Origin: Patulibacter americanus DSM 16676
Lineage (GTDB): Bacteria; Actinomycetota; Thermoleophilia; Solirubrobacterales; Solirubrobacteraceae
Assembly (NCBI RefSeq): GCF_000420025.1
Contig: NZ_ATUD01000016.1
Coordinates: 18,674 to 82,673 of the forward strand
Length of the DNA: 64,000 bases
Reading direction: 5' to 3'
Under the pieces are notes generated by a model that ran no database searches, was not told the DNA's origin, and worked only from the letters and a program-made list of their open reading frames with translations. Below are positions 1-8,203 of this stretch, in pieces. Within the stretch, counting starts at the first letter, position 1. Every line of letters starts with the position of its first letter. Both the position numbers and the translations under genes were made by a program.

Positions 1-1
1 C

Positions 2-151
2 GACGGTCTGGCGCTCGGCGCCACGGCGACCTCGCCCGACGGCGCCACGTTCAGCGCACCGCAGTACGGGCGCTCGACCTCTCAGGTCACCGTCACCGGC
101 GCGGCCTCCGGCTCGCGCTACCGCGTCGAGCTGACCTGCCTCTCCCTCTAG
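2..151 (+). CDS. C-terminal end of a protein, probably secreted (partial)
   Basis: The window opens inside an ORF whose last 49 codons end in TAG at 149-151. The visible tail is rich in Ser, Thr, Gly and Ala and ends in RVELTCLSL, which looks like a beta-strand of a secreted or surface beta-sandwich domain. The start lies outside the window, so neither signal peptide nor family can be judged. It converges on the minus-strand gene ending at 185, with 33 bases between the stop codons. Confidence 0.55.
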   Translation, partial: DGLALGATATSPDGATFSAPQYGRSTSQVTVTGAASGSRYRVELTCLSL

Positions 152-184
152 CGTGCGAGGGGGTGGGGGAGGCACCCCGCCCCG

Positions 185-1183
185 CTACCGCGGCAGCGTC
201 TCGTAGCTCGAGACGAGCGGGTACTTGCTGACCGGCGAGGAGATGACGACGCGGTAGTTGCGGCGGCTGCGCACGCCGCCGGTCGCGTCGGAGACGGCCA
301 CGCGGTTGGCGCCCGCCTTCGCGCAGACGTTGATCGTGCGGACGAGCGTGGTGCCGCGCGAGACCTTGCGGTGGACCGCGACGGTGATCGGCGCCGCGCG
401 GCGCATCGTCACGCGCACGTTCATGCCGCGCCGGCCGCGCTTCGTGGTCCGCACGTCCCACAGGGGGCTCTCGCCGCCCTTGCCCTCGCCGAACCCGGCG
501 CACGTCGACAGGTCCTCCACGCCCGCCTTCGTGCCGGCGCGGGGCCCGGATCCCCCGGTCGAGCCCGACGAGCGGCCCGCACCCACGTACGTCACCTTGC
601 GGCAGCCGACGACGACGTCGAACGCCTTGTCGGCGCGCACCGTGCCGGCGTAGCCCGCGGCGCACGAGATCCGCTCGGGGCAGCCGTCCGCGGCCTCGAG
701 CGCGCCGGTCCCGCCGCCCAGCCGCACCGCGACGGGGATCCAGGCGCAGACGCCGCTGCCGCCCTTCGCCTTCGTGTTGAACTGGATCACGGAGCGCTCG
801 CCCTTCGCCGCCGCGTCGATCACGAGCTCGCGGAACCGGCGCATGTCGCAGCGCCACGACGCGTACGGGTTGTTCGTCGCCGGGCAGCCGGCGGGGGCGG
901 CCAGCGCGGGGGCCTTGTGGTCCACGAGCCAGACGCACGGCACCTTCATGCCGGCGAACGGGCCGGCCGCGGTCGGGTCGACGGCGCAGCGCAGGTGGGA
1001 GAGGACGTTGACCGAGTCGCTCGAGCCCGCCAGCGTCCAGTGCAGGGTGCTCGTGCCGTCGGCGTTGGGCTCGGCGACGAGCGGCGCGGAGGGTGGAGAC
1101 CCGGCGGCCGTCGCGGGGCCGGCGGCACCGACAGCGCCCGCGAGGACGAGGAGCAGGAACACGCAGGCACGGCGAAGCGGCAC
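185..1183 (-). CDS. Secreted protein of unknown function
   Basis: I place the start at GTG 1183 (332 aa). It gives a classic signal peptide (VPLRRACVFLLLVLAGAVGAAG, cut after ATAA), and a TANNNT element (TACCGT) lies 6 bases upstream, which fits a leaderless start. A longer in-frame ORF reaches 1480, but its extra part overlaps the divergent promoter and looks non-coding. The mature part has many cysteines (about ten) and a basic C-terminal half (NVRVTMRRAAPITVAVHRKV) like the Ig-like tails of Solirubrobacterales secreted proteins. No enzyme motif is recognised. It is divergent from the secreted protein gene at 1344; a role at the cell surface is inference. Confidence 0.6.
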   Translation of the reverse strand: MPLRRACVFLLLVLAGAVGAAGPATAAGSPPSAPLVAEPNADGTSTLHWTLAGSSDSVNVLSHLRCAVDPTAAGPFAGMKVPCVWLVDHKAPALAAPAGCPATNNPYASWRCDMRRFRELVIDAAAKGERSVIQFNTKAKGGSGVCAWIPVAVRLGGGTGALEAADGCPERISCAAGYAGTVRADKAFDVVVGCRKVTYVGAGRSSGSTGGSGPRAGTKAGVEDLSTCAGFGEGKGGESPLWDVRTTKRGRRGMNVRVTMRRAAPITVAVHRKVSRGTTLVRTINVCAKAGANRVAVSDATGGVRSRRNYRVVISSPVSKYPLVSSYETLPR

Positions 1184-1189
1184 CCCGTC

Positions 1190-1195
1190 ACGGTA
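1190..1195 (-). promoter_or_regulatory. -10 element TACCGT, leaderless-type
   Basis: On the minus strand TACCGT lies 6 bases before GTG 1183, so transcription would begin at or next to the start codon. No Shine-Dalgarno sequence is seen there. Confidence 0.4.
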
Positions 1196-1258
1196 CGCCG
1201 TCGCACCGCGCACAGGCGCCGGCGTCGACAACCGTCCGGGTGCACGCAGCCCCGCACG

Positions 1259-1287
1259 TTGCGCCGAACCGTCCGCCTTCGTATCGT
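1259..1287 (+). promoter_or_regulatory. Sigma70-type promoter for the 1344 gene
   Basis: TTGCGC at 1259-1264, a 17-base spacer and TATCGT at 1282-1287 form a plausible -35/-10 pair. The predicted transcript would start near 1294, just before the palindrome at 1299. Confidence 0.35.
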
Positions 1288-1298
1288 GCGCCTCCCAA

Positions 1299-1317
1299 CG
1301 CGTGCACCGTGCACGCG
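1299..1317. promoter_or_regulatory. Perfect 19-bp palindrome, candidate operator
   Basis: CGCGTGCAC-C-GTGCACGCG has 9-base arms around a single central C. It lies directly after the predicted transcription start and before the AGGAG ribosome-binding site of the 1344 gene. That position suits a repressor site, or an mRNA hairpin in the leader. No regulator is identified. Confidence 0.4.
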
Positions 1318-1343
1318 CGTCCCACACCAGGAGTGCCTCACCC

Positions 1344-2786
1344 ATGAGTTCCACCACGCCGGCCCGGCGCACCCGGCCGCGTCGCGTCGCCCGCATCGCC
1401 GTCGTCGCGAGCACCTTGGCGTGCTCACTCGTGGCGGCCGCAGGGGCGCACGCCGCCGGCCCTCGCATCGTGTTCGACATCGCGGTCTACCCCGCCGACT
1501 TCATGTGGGACGGCACCACCCAGCCGGCACCGACGGACACCGCGTCGCACTACGGCCACTACGTCCCCGACCGCGACAACTACGACAGCGAGACCCCGTC
1601 GCCCCGGTTCCTGCAACTCCGCGGAGGCGCCGTCGTCCACGAGTTCGGGACCGACGCCCCGCCGCAGGCGCCGTTCGCCGTCACCGCCGGCGACGTGTTC
1701 CGCATGGTGCGCGCGTCGGACGGCGCGGTCCTGGCCGAGACGCAGTTCACGGGGCACCCGGCCATCACCTCCAGCGTCCTCGGGCAGACCCTCTTCGCGG
1801 GGACCACCACCGCCGACGCGACGGATCGCACCGTCGACCTCTACCGGCGCATCGCCCGCACCGCAGTCGGCCGGCACTACATCCCGACGACGTACCGCTG
1901 GGTCGACACCACGCCGCGCCCCGCGGACGCGCCCGACTACGACGAGAGCGCCCGCGTCGACGACGGCGGGTACGTGCCGTCGGCGCCCGGCACGCCGGCC
2001 CCCGACCACTACTGGAAGCTGACCGTCGACCGGCCCGGGTACCACCAGACGTCCGTGCAGACGTCGAACGATCCGGAGATCATCTCGGCGGGCAAGCTCG
2101 AGGCCGTCACGCCGACCGCGTTCTCCGGCTCGTTCGCCACACCGGCGATCGCCGGCGACTGGGTGCAGGTCCGCCAGACCACGCTCGGCTACGCGAACGA
2201 CTCGCGCACCCAGGTCAGCTTCACCGTGACCGGCCACGCCGGCGTCGTGCCGCCCCCGCCCGCCCCCGACGCCACGGCGCCGAAGGTCGCGGCGCTCGAG
2301 CTCGGCACGCGGTCCATGACCGTGGCGTCGTTCCTGAAGGACGGGCTCCGCACGTTCACCACGCTCGACGAGCCCGGCGCCGTCGAGCAGCAGCTGCAGG
2401 TCTTCGTGAAGGCGGCCAAGAAGGCCCCGAAGAAGAAGAGCGGCAAGGGCCGCAAGGGCAAGAAGAAGGCGGCGGTCCAGATCGCGGCGAAGGCCAAGCT
2501 CGTCGTCGTCGGCACCGGCACCGGCTCGACCGCCGTCGCCGGCGGCACCGCGAAGGCCGCGGTGCGCTCGGTGAAGGGCGCGAAGGCGGCGCTGGCCAAG
2601 ACGGGCAAGACCGTCGTCAGCGCCAACCTCGTCACGGTGGTCAAGGACGCCGCCGGCAACGCCACGACGGTCAACACCCCGGTCAAGCTGACCGGCAACA
2701 AGGTCGCCAAGGCGACGAGGAAGACCACGAAGAAGTCCCCGAAGAAGGGCAAGGGCAAGAAGGGCTCCAAGGGCGCGCGGAAGTAG
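1344..2786 (+). CDS. Secreted protein with lysine-rich C-terminus
   Basis: A 480-aa protein. ATG 1344 is chosen because AGGAG lies at 1329-1333 and the N-terminus is a typical signal peptide (RRTRPRRVARIAVVAS, hydrophobic core, AGAHAA cleavage site near residue 38). The middle is rich in Asp, Tyr, Thr and Pro and contains RYLPTTYRW-like and DHYWKLTVD stretches that suggest beta-strands; no known domain is recognised. From about residue 355 there are two extremely Lys-rich blocks (KKAPKKKSGKGRKGKKK and the terminal KKSPKKGKGKKGSKGARK) separated by about 80 residues. The tail may bind wall polymers or other anionic surfaces; this is inference. Confidence 0.65.
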   Translation: MSSTTPARRTRPRRVARIAVVASTLACSLVAAAGAHAAGPRIVFDIAVYPADFMWDGTTQPAPTDTASHYGHYVPDRDNYDSETPSPRFLQLRGGAVVHEFGTDAPPQAPFAVTAGDVFRMVRASDGAVLAETQFTGHPAITSSVLGQTLFAGTTTADATDRTVDLYRRIARTAVGRHYIPTTYRWVDTTPRPADAPDYDESARVDDGGYVPSAPGTPAPDHYWKLTVDRPGYHQTSVQTSNDPEIISAGKLEAVTPTAFSGSFATPAIAGDWVQVRQTTLGYANDSRTQVSFTVTGHAGVVPPPPAPDATAPKVAALELGTRSMTVASFLKDGLRTFTTLDEPGAVEQQLQVFVKAAKKAPKKKSGKGRKGKKKAAVQIAAKAKLVVVGTGTGSTAVAGGTAKAAVRSVKGAKAALAKTGKTVVSANLVTVVKDAAGNATTVNTPVKLTGNKVAKATRKTTKKSPKKGKGKKGSKGARK

Positions 2787-2923
2787 GCGCGGGCGGCGGG
2801 CGGCGGGCGGCGTCGGCGGCCCGCCCCGCCCCCGAATCCTGGTTCGTTTGATCCTGCAAGTCTTCGGGTAAGTGACCCCGATCACGGTCCCGACCAGGGG
2901 GACCGATGGAGGAGGGAGACCCG

Positions 2924-4414
2924 ATGAGCAGGAACGCGGAGCTGGGCACCATCAAGACGGACGTCGCGGCGCGACTCGACCGTCTCCCATGGTCACGCTG
3001 GCACTGGATGATCGTCATCGGCCTCGGCACGGTGTGGATCCTCGACGGCCTCGAGGTCACGCTCGTCGGCAACGTCGGGGGGCGCATCGCCGAGGAGGGC
3101 AGCGGTCTCGACATCAGCGCAGCCGAGATCACCGGCCTGGCGGCGTCGCTCTACGTGGCGGGCGCGTGCGTCGGCGCCCTCTTCTTCGGGCGGCTGACCG
3201 ACCTCTACGGCCGCAAGAAGCTCTTCATCATCACCCTGCTCGTCTACCTGACGGGCACGGCCCTGACGGCGATCTCGATGAACCCGCTGTGGTTCTTCGC
3301 CTGCCGGTTCCTGACCGGGTTCGGCATCGGCGGCGAGTACGCGGCGATCAACTCCGCGATCGACGAGCTGATCCCGAGCCGTGTGCGCGGGCGGGTGGAC
3401 CTGATCATCAACGGCTCGTTCTGGCTCGGGGCCGTCGGCGGCTCGCTGCTGTCCATCGTGATGCTGAACGAGTCGCTGTTCGCCCCGAACCTCGGCTGGC
3501 GGCTCGCGTTCGCCCTCGGCGTCGTGATGGGCTTCGTCGTCCTCCTCGTCCGCCGGCACGTGCCGGAGAGCCCGCGGTGGTTGTTCATCCACGGTCGCGA
3601 GGACGAGGCCAACGCGCTCATCGACGACATCGAGCGGCAGGTCGAGGAGTCCATCGGCCGCAAGCTCGAGCCCGTCGACTCGACGATCACGATCCACCAG
3701 CGCAAGGCGATCGGGTTCGGCGAGATCGCCAAGGCGCTCGTCCGGCTCTACCCCAAGCGGACCGTCCTCGGGTTCTCGCTGTTCGTCGGTCAGGCGTTCC
3801 TCTACAACGCCATCACCTTCGGCTACGCGACGATCCTGATCGAGTTCTTCGACATCGACAGCGGCCAGACGGGCTACTACTACGCCGTCATCGCGCTGGG
3901 CAACTTCATGGGGCCCCTGCTGCTCGGCGGCCTGTTCGACTCGATCGGCCGGCGGATCATGATCTCCGGCACCTACATCACCTCGGGCGTGCTGCTGCTC
4001 GTCACCGCGTGGCTGTTCCAGGCCGGCCACCTGTCCGCCACCACGATGACGCTCTGCTGGTGCGCCGTCCTCTTCTTCGCCTCGACGGGGGCGAGCTCGG
4101 CGTACCTGACGGTCTCGGAGGTGTTCCCGATGGAGACCCGGGCGATGGCGATCGCGTTCTTCTACGCCATCGGCACCGCGGTCGGCGGCATCACGGGCCC
4201 GCAGGTCTTCTCCCGCATGGTCGAGAGCGGCGAGGAGTCCCAGGTCGCCCTCGCCTTCGCCATCGGCGCCTCCCTGATGCTGATCGCGGGCATCGTGGCG
4301 ATCTTCTTCTCGGTCGACGCCGAGGGCAAGAGCCTGGAGGACATCGCCCGGCCCCTGACGGCGGGGGACGACGACGCGGCCCCGCCGAAGGCGTCCGCGG
4401 CTGCCACCGGCTGA
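2924..4414 (+). CDS. MFS transporter, sugar/organic-acid:H+ symporter type
   Basis: A 496-aa integral membrane protein with about twelve hydrophobic segments. The start is ATG 2924 because AGGAGGGAG lies immediately upstream; an in-frame ATG at 2906 has no such site. MFS hallmarks are visible: [11 protein letters not shown] between TM2 and TM3 (motif A), GFGIGGEY in TM4 and the PESPRWLF motif after TM6, typical of the sugar-porter and metabolite:H+ symporter groups, followed by a charged central loop (residues about 225-270). The C-terminal half repeats the loop motif as LFDSIGRR. Substrate cannot be told from sequence. It stands alone, with no catabolic gene next to it. Confidence 0.85.
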   Translation: MSRNAELGTIKTDVAARLDRLPWSRWHWMIVIGLGTVWILDGLEVTLVGNVGGRIAEEGSGLDISAAEITGLAASLYVAGACVGALFFGRLTDLYGRKKLFIITLLVYLTGTALTAISMNPLWFFACRFLTGFGIGGEYAAINSAIDELIPSRVRGRVDLIINGSFWLGAVGGSLLSIVMLNESLFAPNLGWRLAFALGVVMGFVVLLVRRHVPESPRWLFIHGREDEANALIDDIERQVEESIGRKLEPVDSTITIHQRKAIGFGEIAKALVRLYPKRTVLGFSLFVGQAFLYNAITFGYATILIEFFDIDSGQTGYYYAVIALGNFMGPLLLGGLFDSIGRRIMISGTYITSGVLLLVTAWLFQAGHLSATTMTLCWCAVLFFASTGASSAYLTVSEVFPMETRAMAIAFFYAIGTAVGGITGPQVFSRMVESGEESQVALAFAIGASLMLIAGIVAIFFSVDAEGKSLEDIARPLTAGDDDAAPPKASAAATG

Positions 4415-4597
4415 AGGACGGCGCGTCCGACCCGCGGCGGGGGAGACCCCGCCGCGGGAAGGCCCGTGCGTCGTGCCCAGGCGCTTGGGCTTGCAAGGCG
4501 CGCGGACTGGACGGCGCGCGGACTGGGGGGCGCGCGACATCCGTCCGCTCGCGTTTCGAAACACGCCCGAAGCGCCGTCCCGCGCCGATGCGCGATC

Positions 4598-5008
4598 ATG
4601 ACCGCGATGCCGACACCCGCCGAGACCAAGCTCGGACTCGACCCCGAGCTCCCGAAGCACATCGAGAAGCCGTGGGGCCACGAGGTGTGGTTCGCCCACA
4701 CCGAGCGCTACGCGGGCAAGATCATCACCGTGCTGGCCGGCCACAAGCTGTCGCTGCAGTACCACGAGGCCAAGGACGAGACCTCGCACCTGGTCTCCGG
4801 CCGCATGCGCCTGTGGCAGGGCACGGACCGCGACGCCCTGACGGAGACGATCATCGAGCCGGGCGCCACGTGGCGCAACACGGCGGGCACGATCCACACC
4901 GTCGAGGCCATCGAGGACGCCACGTTCTTCGAGGTCTCCACCCCCGAGCTCGACGACGTCGTGCGGCTCGAGGACCAGTACGGTCGCGAGGGCACCTCGG
5001 CCCCGTAG
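4598..5008 (+). CDS. Cupin protein, mannose-6-phosphate isomerase type II-like
   Basis: A 136-aa single-domain cupin. The family signature is HIEKPWGHEVWFAHTERYAGKI followed by LQYHEAKDETSHLVSGRMRLW. HYHE-type metal ligands (Gln-Tyr-His-Glu in LSLQYHEAKDE) lie in cupin motif 1, and the last ligand His lies in AGTIHTVEA of motif 2. Similar small cupins are annotated as mannose-6-phosphate isomerase-like or sugar-phosphate-binding proteins. ATG 4598 gives the usual short N-terminus before the cupin fold; ATG 4607 is also possible. No neighbouring carbohydrate genes confirm the substrate. Confidence 0.75.
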   Translation: MTAMPTPAETKLGLDPELPKHIEKPWGHEVWFAHTERYAGKIITVLAGHKLSLQYHEAKDETSHLVSGRMRLWQGTDRDALTETIIEPGATWRNTAGTIHTVEAIEDATFFEVSTPELDDVVRLEDQYGREGTSAP

Positions 5009-5074
5009 TCGCCGGCCGCTCGGACACGCGTCCAGCGGCGTTCAGGTCTCCGCCATCCGGCCGAACAGGCGGGC

Positions 5075-5266
5075 ATGACCCTGCTCCTGTTGGCCGTGGC
5101 CGGTTGGCTCGTCGCCAACGTCCTCTTCGTCGTCTGGGTGACGCACCTGTCGCGGCGCGGGCAGGAGCGGCGCCGTGCGACGCGCGACGGCGGCCGGCGC
5201 GGCGTGCTGACGCAGGAGCGCGTGACGGACTCCCGCGCCGCCGGGCAGGACCACGCAGCCGCCTGA
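5075..5266 (+). CDS. Small single-pass membrane protein
   Basis: A 63-aa ORF with one strong N-terminal transmembrane segment (LLLAVAGWLVANVLFVVWV), then LSRRG and a basic cytoplasmic tail. Its plan closely matches the protein encoded at 8204-8515 on the other strand: Trp-Leu-Val-Ala core, then LSRRG, then an Arg-rich tail. That recurrence supports it as a real gene. It ends one base before the convergent PHP gene. No function is known. Confidence 0.5.
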   Translation: MTLLLLAVAGWLVANVLFVVWVTHLSRRGQERRRATRDGGRRGVLTQERVTDSRAAGQDHAAA

Positions 5267-5267
5267 G

Positions 5268-6035
5268 CTAGCGGCGGAACCAGCGGCGGCGCTCGGGCGC
5301 CGGCTGGAACGGCGGGCGCGGCGGGATCGGGATGCCCGCCAACATGGAGCGCGGCACCTGCTCGCCCATCCACTCCGTGAGCGGGGCGTAGCCGGCCTCC
5401 TCCATCTCGTGGATCAGGCCGGGGGAGCGGTGCGTGGCGTCGTGGCTGTCGGAGCTGACCACGTGCACGAGGCCCGCATCGACGTAGCGACGCGCCGAGG
5501 CCTGCACCGTGCGACCGAAGAACCCGGTCAGCGCGTTCGCGGTCACCTGGGCCCGGCAGCCCCCTGCCACGAGGCGGGCCAGCAAGTCGGGGTCGGTGTG
5601 GAACGACGCGCACCGCTCCGGGTGAGCGAGCAGCACGCGCACCCCGCGGCTCTGGACGATCCCGACGAGACCCTCCACGCCGGGCGAGTCGACCGAGATC
5701 GGGGCCTCGAGCAGGAGCCACGGGCCGTCGCCCAGGCGGAACCCGGCGAGCTGCTTCGCCGTCAGGTCCACGGCGCGGGTCAGCGCCACCTCGGCGCCGG
5801 CGAGCACCTCGAGCTCGATGCCCTCCTCGCGCAGCGCGGCGTTCAGCGCGGCGACGCCCGTCGTGATCTCGTCGGCCGTCGTCGGGTAGTCCCAGCTGAC
5901 GTGCGGCGTGGCGATGACGGTGCGGGTGCCGCGGGCCACGTGTTCGCGGGCCATCGCCAGGCTGCCCTCGAGGTCGGCCGGGCCGTCGTCGACGCCGGGG
6001 AGGATGTGGCAGTGCAGATCGATCACGGGCACCAC
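5268..6035 (-). CDS. PHP-domain phosphoesterase, CpsB/CapC tyrosine-phosphatase type
   Basis: A 255-aa PHP metallophosphoesterase. The metal ligands are visible in DLHCHILPGVDDGP (N-terminal motif), the ATPHVS motif (residues about 42-47), the AHPERC motif (about 147-152) and SSDSHD near the C-terminus. This set and length match the CpsB/YwqE bacterial protein-tyrosine phosphatases, which dephosphorylate the tyrosine kinases that control capsule or exopolysaccharide export. The start is GTG 6035 (a second GTG follows at once). No polysaccharide genes or BY-kinase lie beside it here, so the partner must be elsewhere. Confidence 0.8.
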   Translation of the reverse strand: MVPVIDLHCHILPGVDDGPADLEGSLAMAREHVARGTRTVIATPHVSWDYPTTADEITTGVAALNAALREEGIELEVLAGAEVALTRAVDLTAKQLAGFRLGDGPWLLLEAPISVDSPGVEGLVGIVQSRGVRVLLAHPERCASFHTDPDLLARLVAGGCRAQVTANALTGFFGRTVQASARRYVDAGLVHVVSSDSHDATHRSPGLIHEMEEAGYAPLTEWMGEQVPRSMLAGIPIPPRPPFQPAPERRRWFRR

Positions 6036-6108
6036 CGATGATGCAGGATGGGGCAGGGGCGCGCGGACGGCGCGCCGACCGCCCCACCCGTCCGGCGGAG
6101 CCGGTGGC

Positions 6109-6423
6109 TCAGGCCCCGGACGCCCAGCGCGTCAGCGCGGCGCGGCCGAGCGTGGTCAGCTCGCCCGACGTGTTCATCCAGTCGGCGCGGTGCAGCGCGA
6201 TCGCGGCCTCCACGGGCTCGGGGAGCTCGGCCTCCTCGCCCGTGTAGAGCTCGGGGAGCAGGTCGCGCGGGTCCTGGATGTCGTCGGGCTCGGCCTGCCA
6301 CTCCGTCGAGGTCGCGGACCACCGGCCGAAGATCGAACGGGCCACCCAACGGCCGGAGTCGAACGCGGCGAGCCAACGGCCCTCCTGATCCGTCGGCATG
6401 GCGGTGGGGCGGTCAGGAGACAT
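6109..6423 (-). CDS. Conserved-looking small hypothetical protein
   Basis: A 104-aa acidic, Trp-rich protein (RWLAAFDSGRWVARSIFGRWSAT, later TLGRAALTRWASGA). No domain is recognised. The start at ATG 6423 is supported by a TATTCT element 7 bases upstream. The region just upstream (6424-6500) is distinctly AT-rich for this window and is probably promoter DNA. Confidence 0.5.
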   Translation of the reverse strand: MSPDRPTAMPTDQEGRWLAAFDSGRWVARSIFGRWSATSTEWQAEPDDIQDPRDLLPELYTGEEAELPEPVEAAIALHRADWMNTSGELTTLGRAALTRWASGA

Positions 6424-6430
6424 GAGTCAA

Positions 6431-6436
6431 AGAATA
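6431..6436 (-). promoter_or_regulatory. -10 element TATTCT, leaderless-type
   Basis: On the minus strand TATTCT is 7 bases before ATG 6423. It is the closest match to a standard TATAAT box among the leaderless-type elements in the window and lies in an AT-rich patch. Confidence 0.45.
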
Positions 6437-6636
6437 TTTCTTGTGGTGGCCGGATGTCGTACGGATGGAACACTACGACCAATGTTGTAACTCTCCCTGA
6501 GGGGAGAATCGGGTGGCGCCGGTGACGCACATGCCCAGGTCCCGACCCTGCGAAGCAGGCTCGTCGCGCATTCCCGATCGAGTATGGGGCCTGGGGCGGC
6601 CGGTCGGCCGTTCCCGTGTCCGGCCCGGCGGGCCAC

Positions 6637-6642
6637 TACGCT
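6637..6642 (+). promoter_or_regulatory. -10 element TACGCT, leaderless-type
   Basis: TACGCT lies 6 bases before ATG 6649; no Shine-Dalgarno sequence is present. Confidence 0.4.
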
Positions 6643-6648
6643 CGGACC

Positions 6649-7083
6649 ATGAGCATCCCCGAGCGCGTCCAGGCCGACATCACCGCCGCGATGAAGGCGG
6701 GCGACAAGGGACGCGTCGGCGCCCTGCGCCTCGTCCTCTCCGAGCTGCAGAAGGACGCGAAGGAGGGCAAGGACGACGCCGTCGCCGTGCTGCGGCGCGA
6801 GCGCAAGCGGCGGGAGGAGTCGGCGGAGACCTACGAGCAGAACGACCGGCCCGAGCTCGCCCGGGCCGAGCGCTACGAGGCCGAGCTGCTCTCGGGCTAC
6901 CTGCCGCAGGAGCTCACCGACGACGAGCTGCAGATCCTCCTCGCCGACGCGATGGCCGAGGTCAACCCCACCTCGCAGAAGGACATGGGGCGCGTGATGC
7001 AGGCGGTCATCTCCGCGGCCGAGGGGCGCGCCGACGGCAAGCGGGTCTCCGCCGCCGTGCGACAGGCGTTGCAGGCGCTGTAG
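6649..7083 (+). CDS. GatB/YqeY domain protein
   Basis: A 144-aa protein of the YqeY family, the tRNA-binding domain also found at the C-terminus of GatB. Family features are the N-terminal helical part (ITAAMKAGDKGRVGALRLVLSEL), the ESAETYEQNDRPELARAERYEAELLSGYLPQELTDDEL core and the conserved QKDMGRVMQAV segment, with total length typical of stand-alone YqeY. Its cellular role is not firmly known; links to tRNA amidation are inferred from GatB. ATG 6649 is chosen over an in-frame upstream ATG because a -10 element sits 6 bases ahead. Confidence 0.9.
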   Translation: MSIPERVQADITAAMKAGDKGRVGALRLVLSELQKDAKEGKDDAVAVLRRERKRREESAETYEQNDRPELARAERYEAELLSGYLPQELTDDELQILLADAMAEVNPTSQKDMGRVMQAVISAAEGRADGKRVSAAVRQALQAL

Positions 7084-7185
7084 CCGGCCTCGTCCGTCTG
7101 TCCGGCGGGCCCGGCGAACATCAAGCGGGGGCCGCGGGAGCCGACCAGAGGGGAGACACCGTCCACGTCGCCGTCCCGAGCCCCC

Positions 7186-7743
7186 GTGTTCTTCGCCCCC
7201 TCCACCTCATCCCGCCTGCGGCGCACGGCCGACCACGTCGGTGCCCCCGGCGACGGTCGGGCGGCCGTGGTCGCCCACCTCGACCGCTGGCGGACGGGTG
7301 AGGACGGCGTGTTCGTCCGCGGCGCCCTCGTGGTGCTGGACGTGGAGACGGACGACGCGCTGCCGACCTGCGGCCCCGCGGCCCGCCGCCGGCTGGGCCG
7401 GACCGTCGAGCGCGCGGTCTGCTCCCGCGTGGTGGCCGGCGACGTCGTCGGGCGCCTCGACGAGGGACGCTTCGTCGTCCTGCGCCGGCTGCTCCGGCTC
7501 GACCAGGGGGCCGGCGACCTCGCCGCCGCGCTGGCGGGCACCGTCGAGCACGCCCTCATCGGCCGGCCCGAGGGCCAGGGCGTGCGGATCACCGCCGGAG
7601 GCGCCGTCCTCGGCGGCGGCCCGATCCCGCCCGGCCGCGAGGCGCTGAGCGCCGTCACCACGGCGATGCTGCGCTACAAGCTGTTCTCGGACGAACGCGT
7701 CGCGATCGTCGTGGCCTCGGTCGAGCAGCCCGTCCTGGGCTGA
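7186..7743 (+). CDS. Degenerate GGDEF-like protein
   Basis: A 185-aa soluble protein read from GTG 7186; no other start lies between it and the YqeY stop. The order of motifs resembles a diguanylate cyclase domain: ALVVLDVETDD where GGDEF proteins have a metal-binding LxDxD strand, then VVAGDVVGRLDEGRFVVL where they have DxxxRxGGDEFxxL. The signature has become LDEGRF, so the GGEEF active residues are lost and catalysis is unlikely. It could be a c-di-GMP or nucleotide sensor, or simply a relic fold. It has no membrane segment or partner domain. The assignment rests on motif order alone. Confidence 0.5.
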   Translation: MFFAPSTSSRLRRTADHVGAPGDGRAAVVAHLDRWRTGEDGVFVRGALVVLDVETDDALPTCGPAARRRLGRTVERAVCSRVVAGDVVGRLDEGRFVVLRRLLRLDQGAGDLAAALAGTVEHALIGRPEGQGVRITAGGAVLGGGPIPPGREALSAVTTAMLRYKLFSDERVAIVVASVEQPVLG

Positions 7744-7754
7744 CCCCCGCCGCG

Positions 7755-8153
7755 TCAGACGACGATCGTGCGCTCCGCGGCCTCGCGCACCAGGCCGTGG
7801 TCGTTGTCGTACGTCAGCAGCTCGATCGCCTCGTTCGGCGTGACCCAGCGCAGCTCGTCGACCTCGTCGTTCTGCGTCCACTCGCCGCCGGTGATCGTCA
7901 TGAGCCAGTAGCGCACGAGCTTCGGACGGCCCTTGTGGTCGTCGTAGCGGATCTCGGTGAGCTCCTCGCCCAGCGCGACCTCGTAGCCGGTCTCCTCGCG
8001 GATCTCGCGCAGTGCGGCCTCCTCGAAGGTCTCGCCCGCGTCCAGCTTGCCCTTCGGCAGCGACCAGTCCTCGCGGTGTGGACGGTGGACGACGGCGATC
8101 CGGCCGTCCTGGACGATCACGCCACCGGCAGCGTGGACCTCTCGGGGGAACAT
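7755..8153 (-). CDS. NUDIX hydrolase
   Basis: A 132-aa NUDIX protein. The full NUDIX box GX5EX7REUXEEXGU is visible as GKLDAGETFEEAALREIREETGYEV (residues 35-59, written here as its key residues G, E, REIREE, G), preceded by WSLPKGK. The early GGVIVQDGRIAVVHRPHR strand and the SLPKGK motif resemble diadenosine-polyphosphate or 8-oxo-dGTP hydrolases fused in mycobacterial MutT1-like enzymes, without the phosphatase domain. ATG 8153 has TATCCT 6 bases upstream. It converges with the GGDEF-like gene. Confidence 0.88.
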   Translation of the reverse strand: MFPREVHAAGGVIVQDGRIAVVHRPHREDWSLPKGKLDAGETFEEAALREIREETGYEVALGEELTEIRYDDHKGRPKLVRYWLMTITGGEWTQNDEVDELRWVTPNEAIELLTYDNDHGLVREAAERTIVV

Positions 8154-8159
8154 GCCTGG

Positions 8160-8165
8160 AGGATA
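8160..8165 (-). promoter_or_regulatory. -10 element TATCCT, leaderless-type
   Basis: On the minus strand TATCCT is 6 bases before ATG 8153 of the NUDIX gene. Confidence 0.4.
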
Positions 8166-8203
8166 GGCGCCCACGCGGCGCGGTCGCGAGTCCCGGGGGG
8201 AGC

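Noticed and set aside
371..2851. 826-aa open frame over the first two secreted-protein genes
   Set aside because: It is an Arg/Ala/His-rich shadow of GC-rich DNA in another frame. The genes at 185-1183 and 1344-2786 have signal peptides and good starts.
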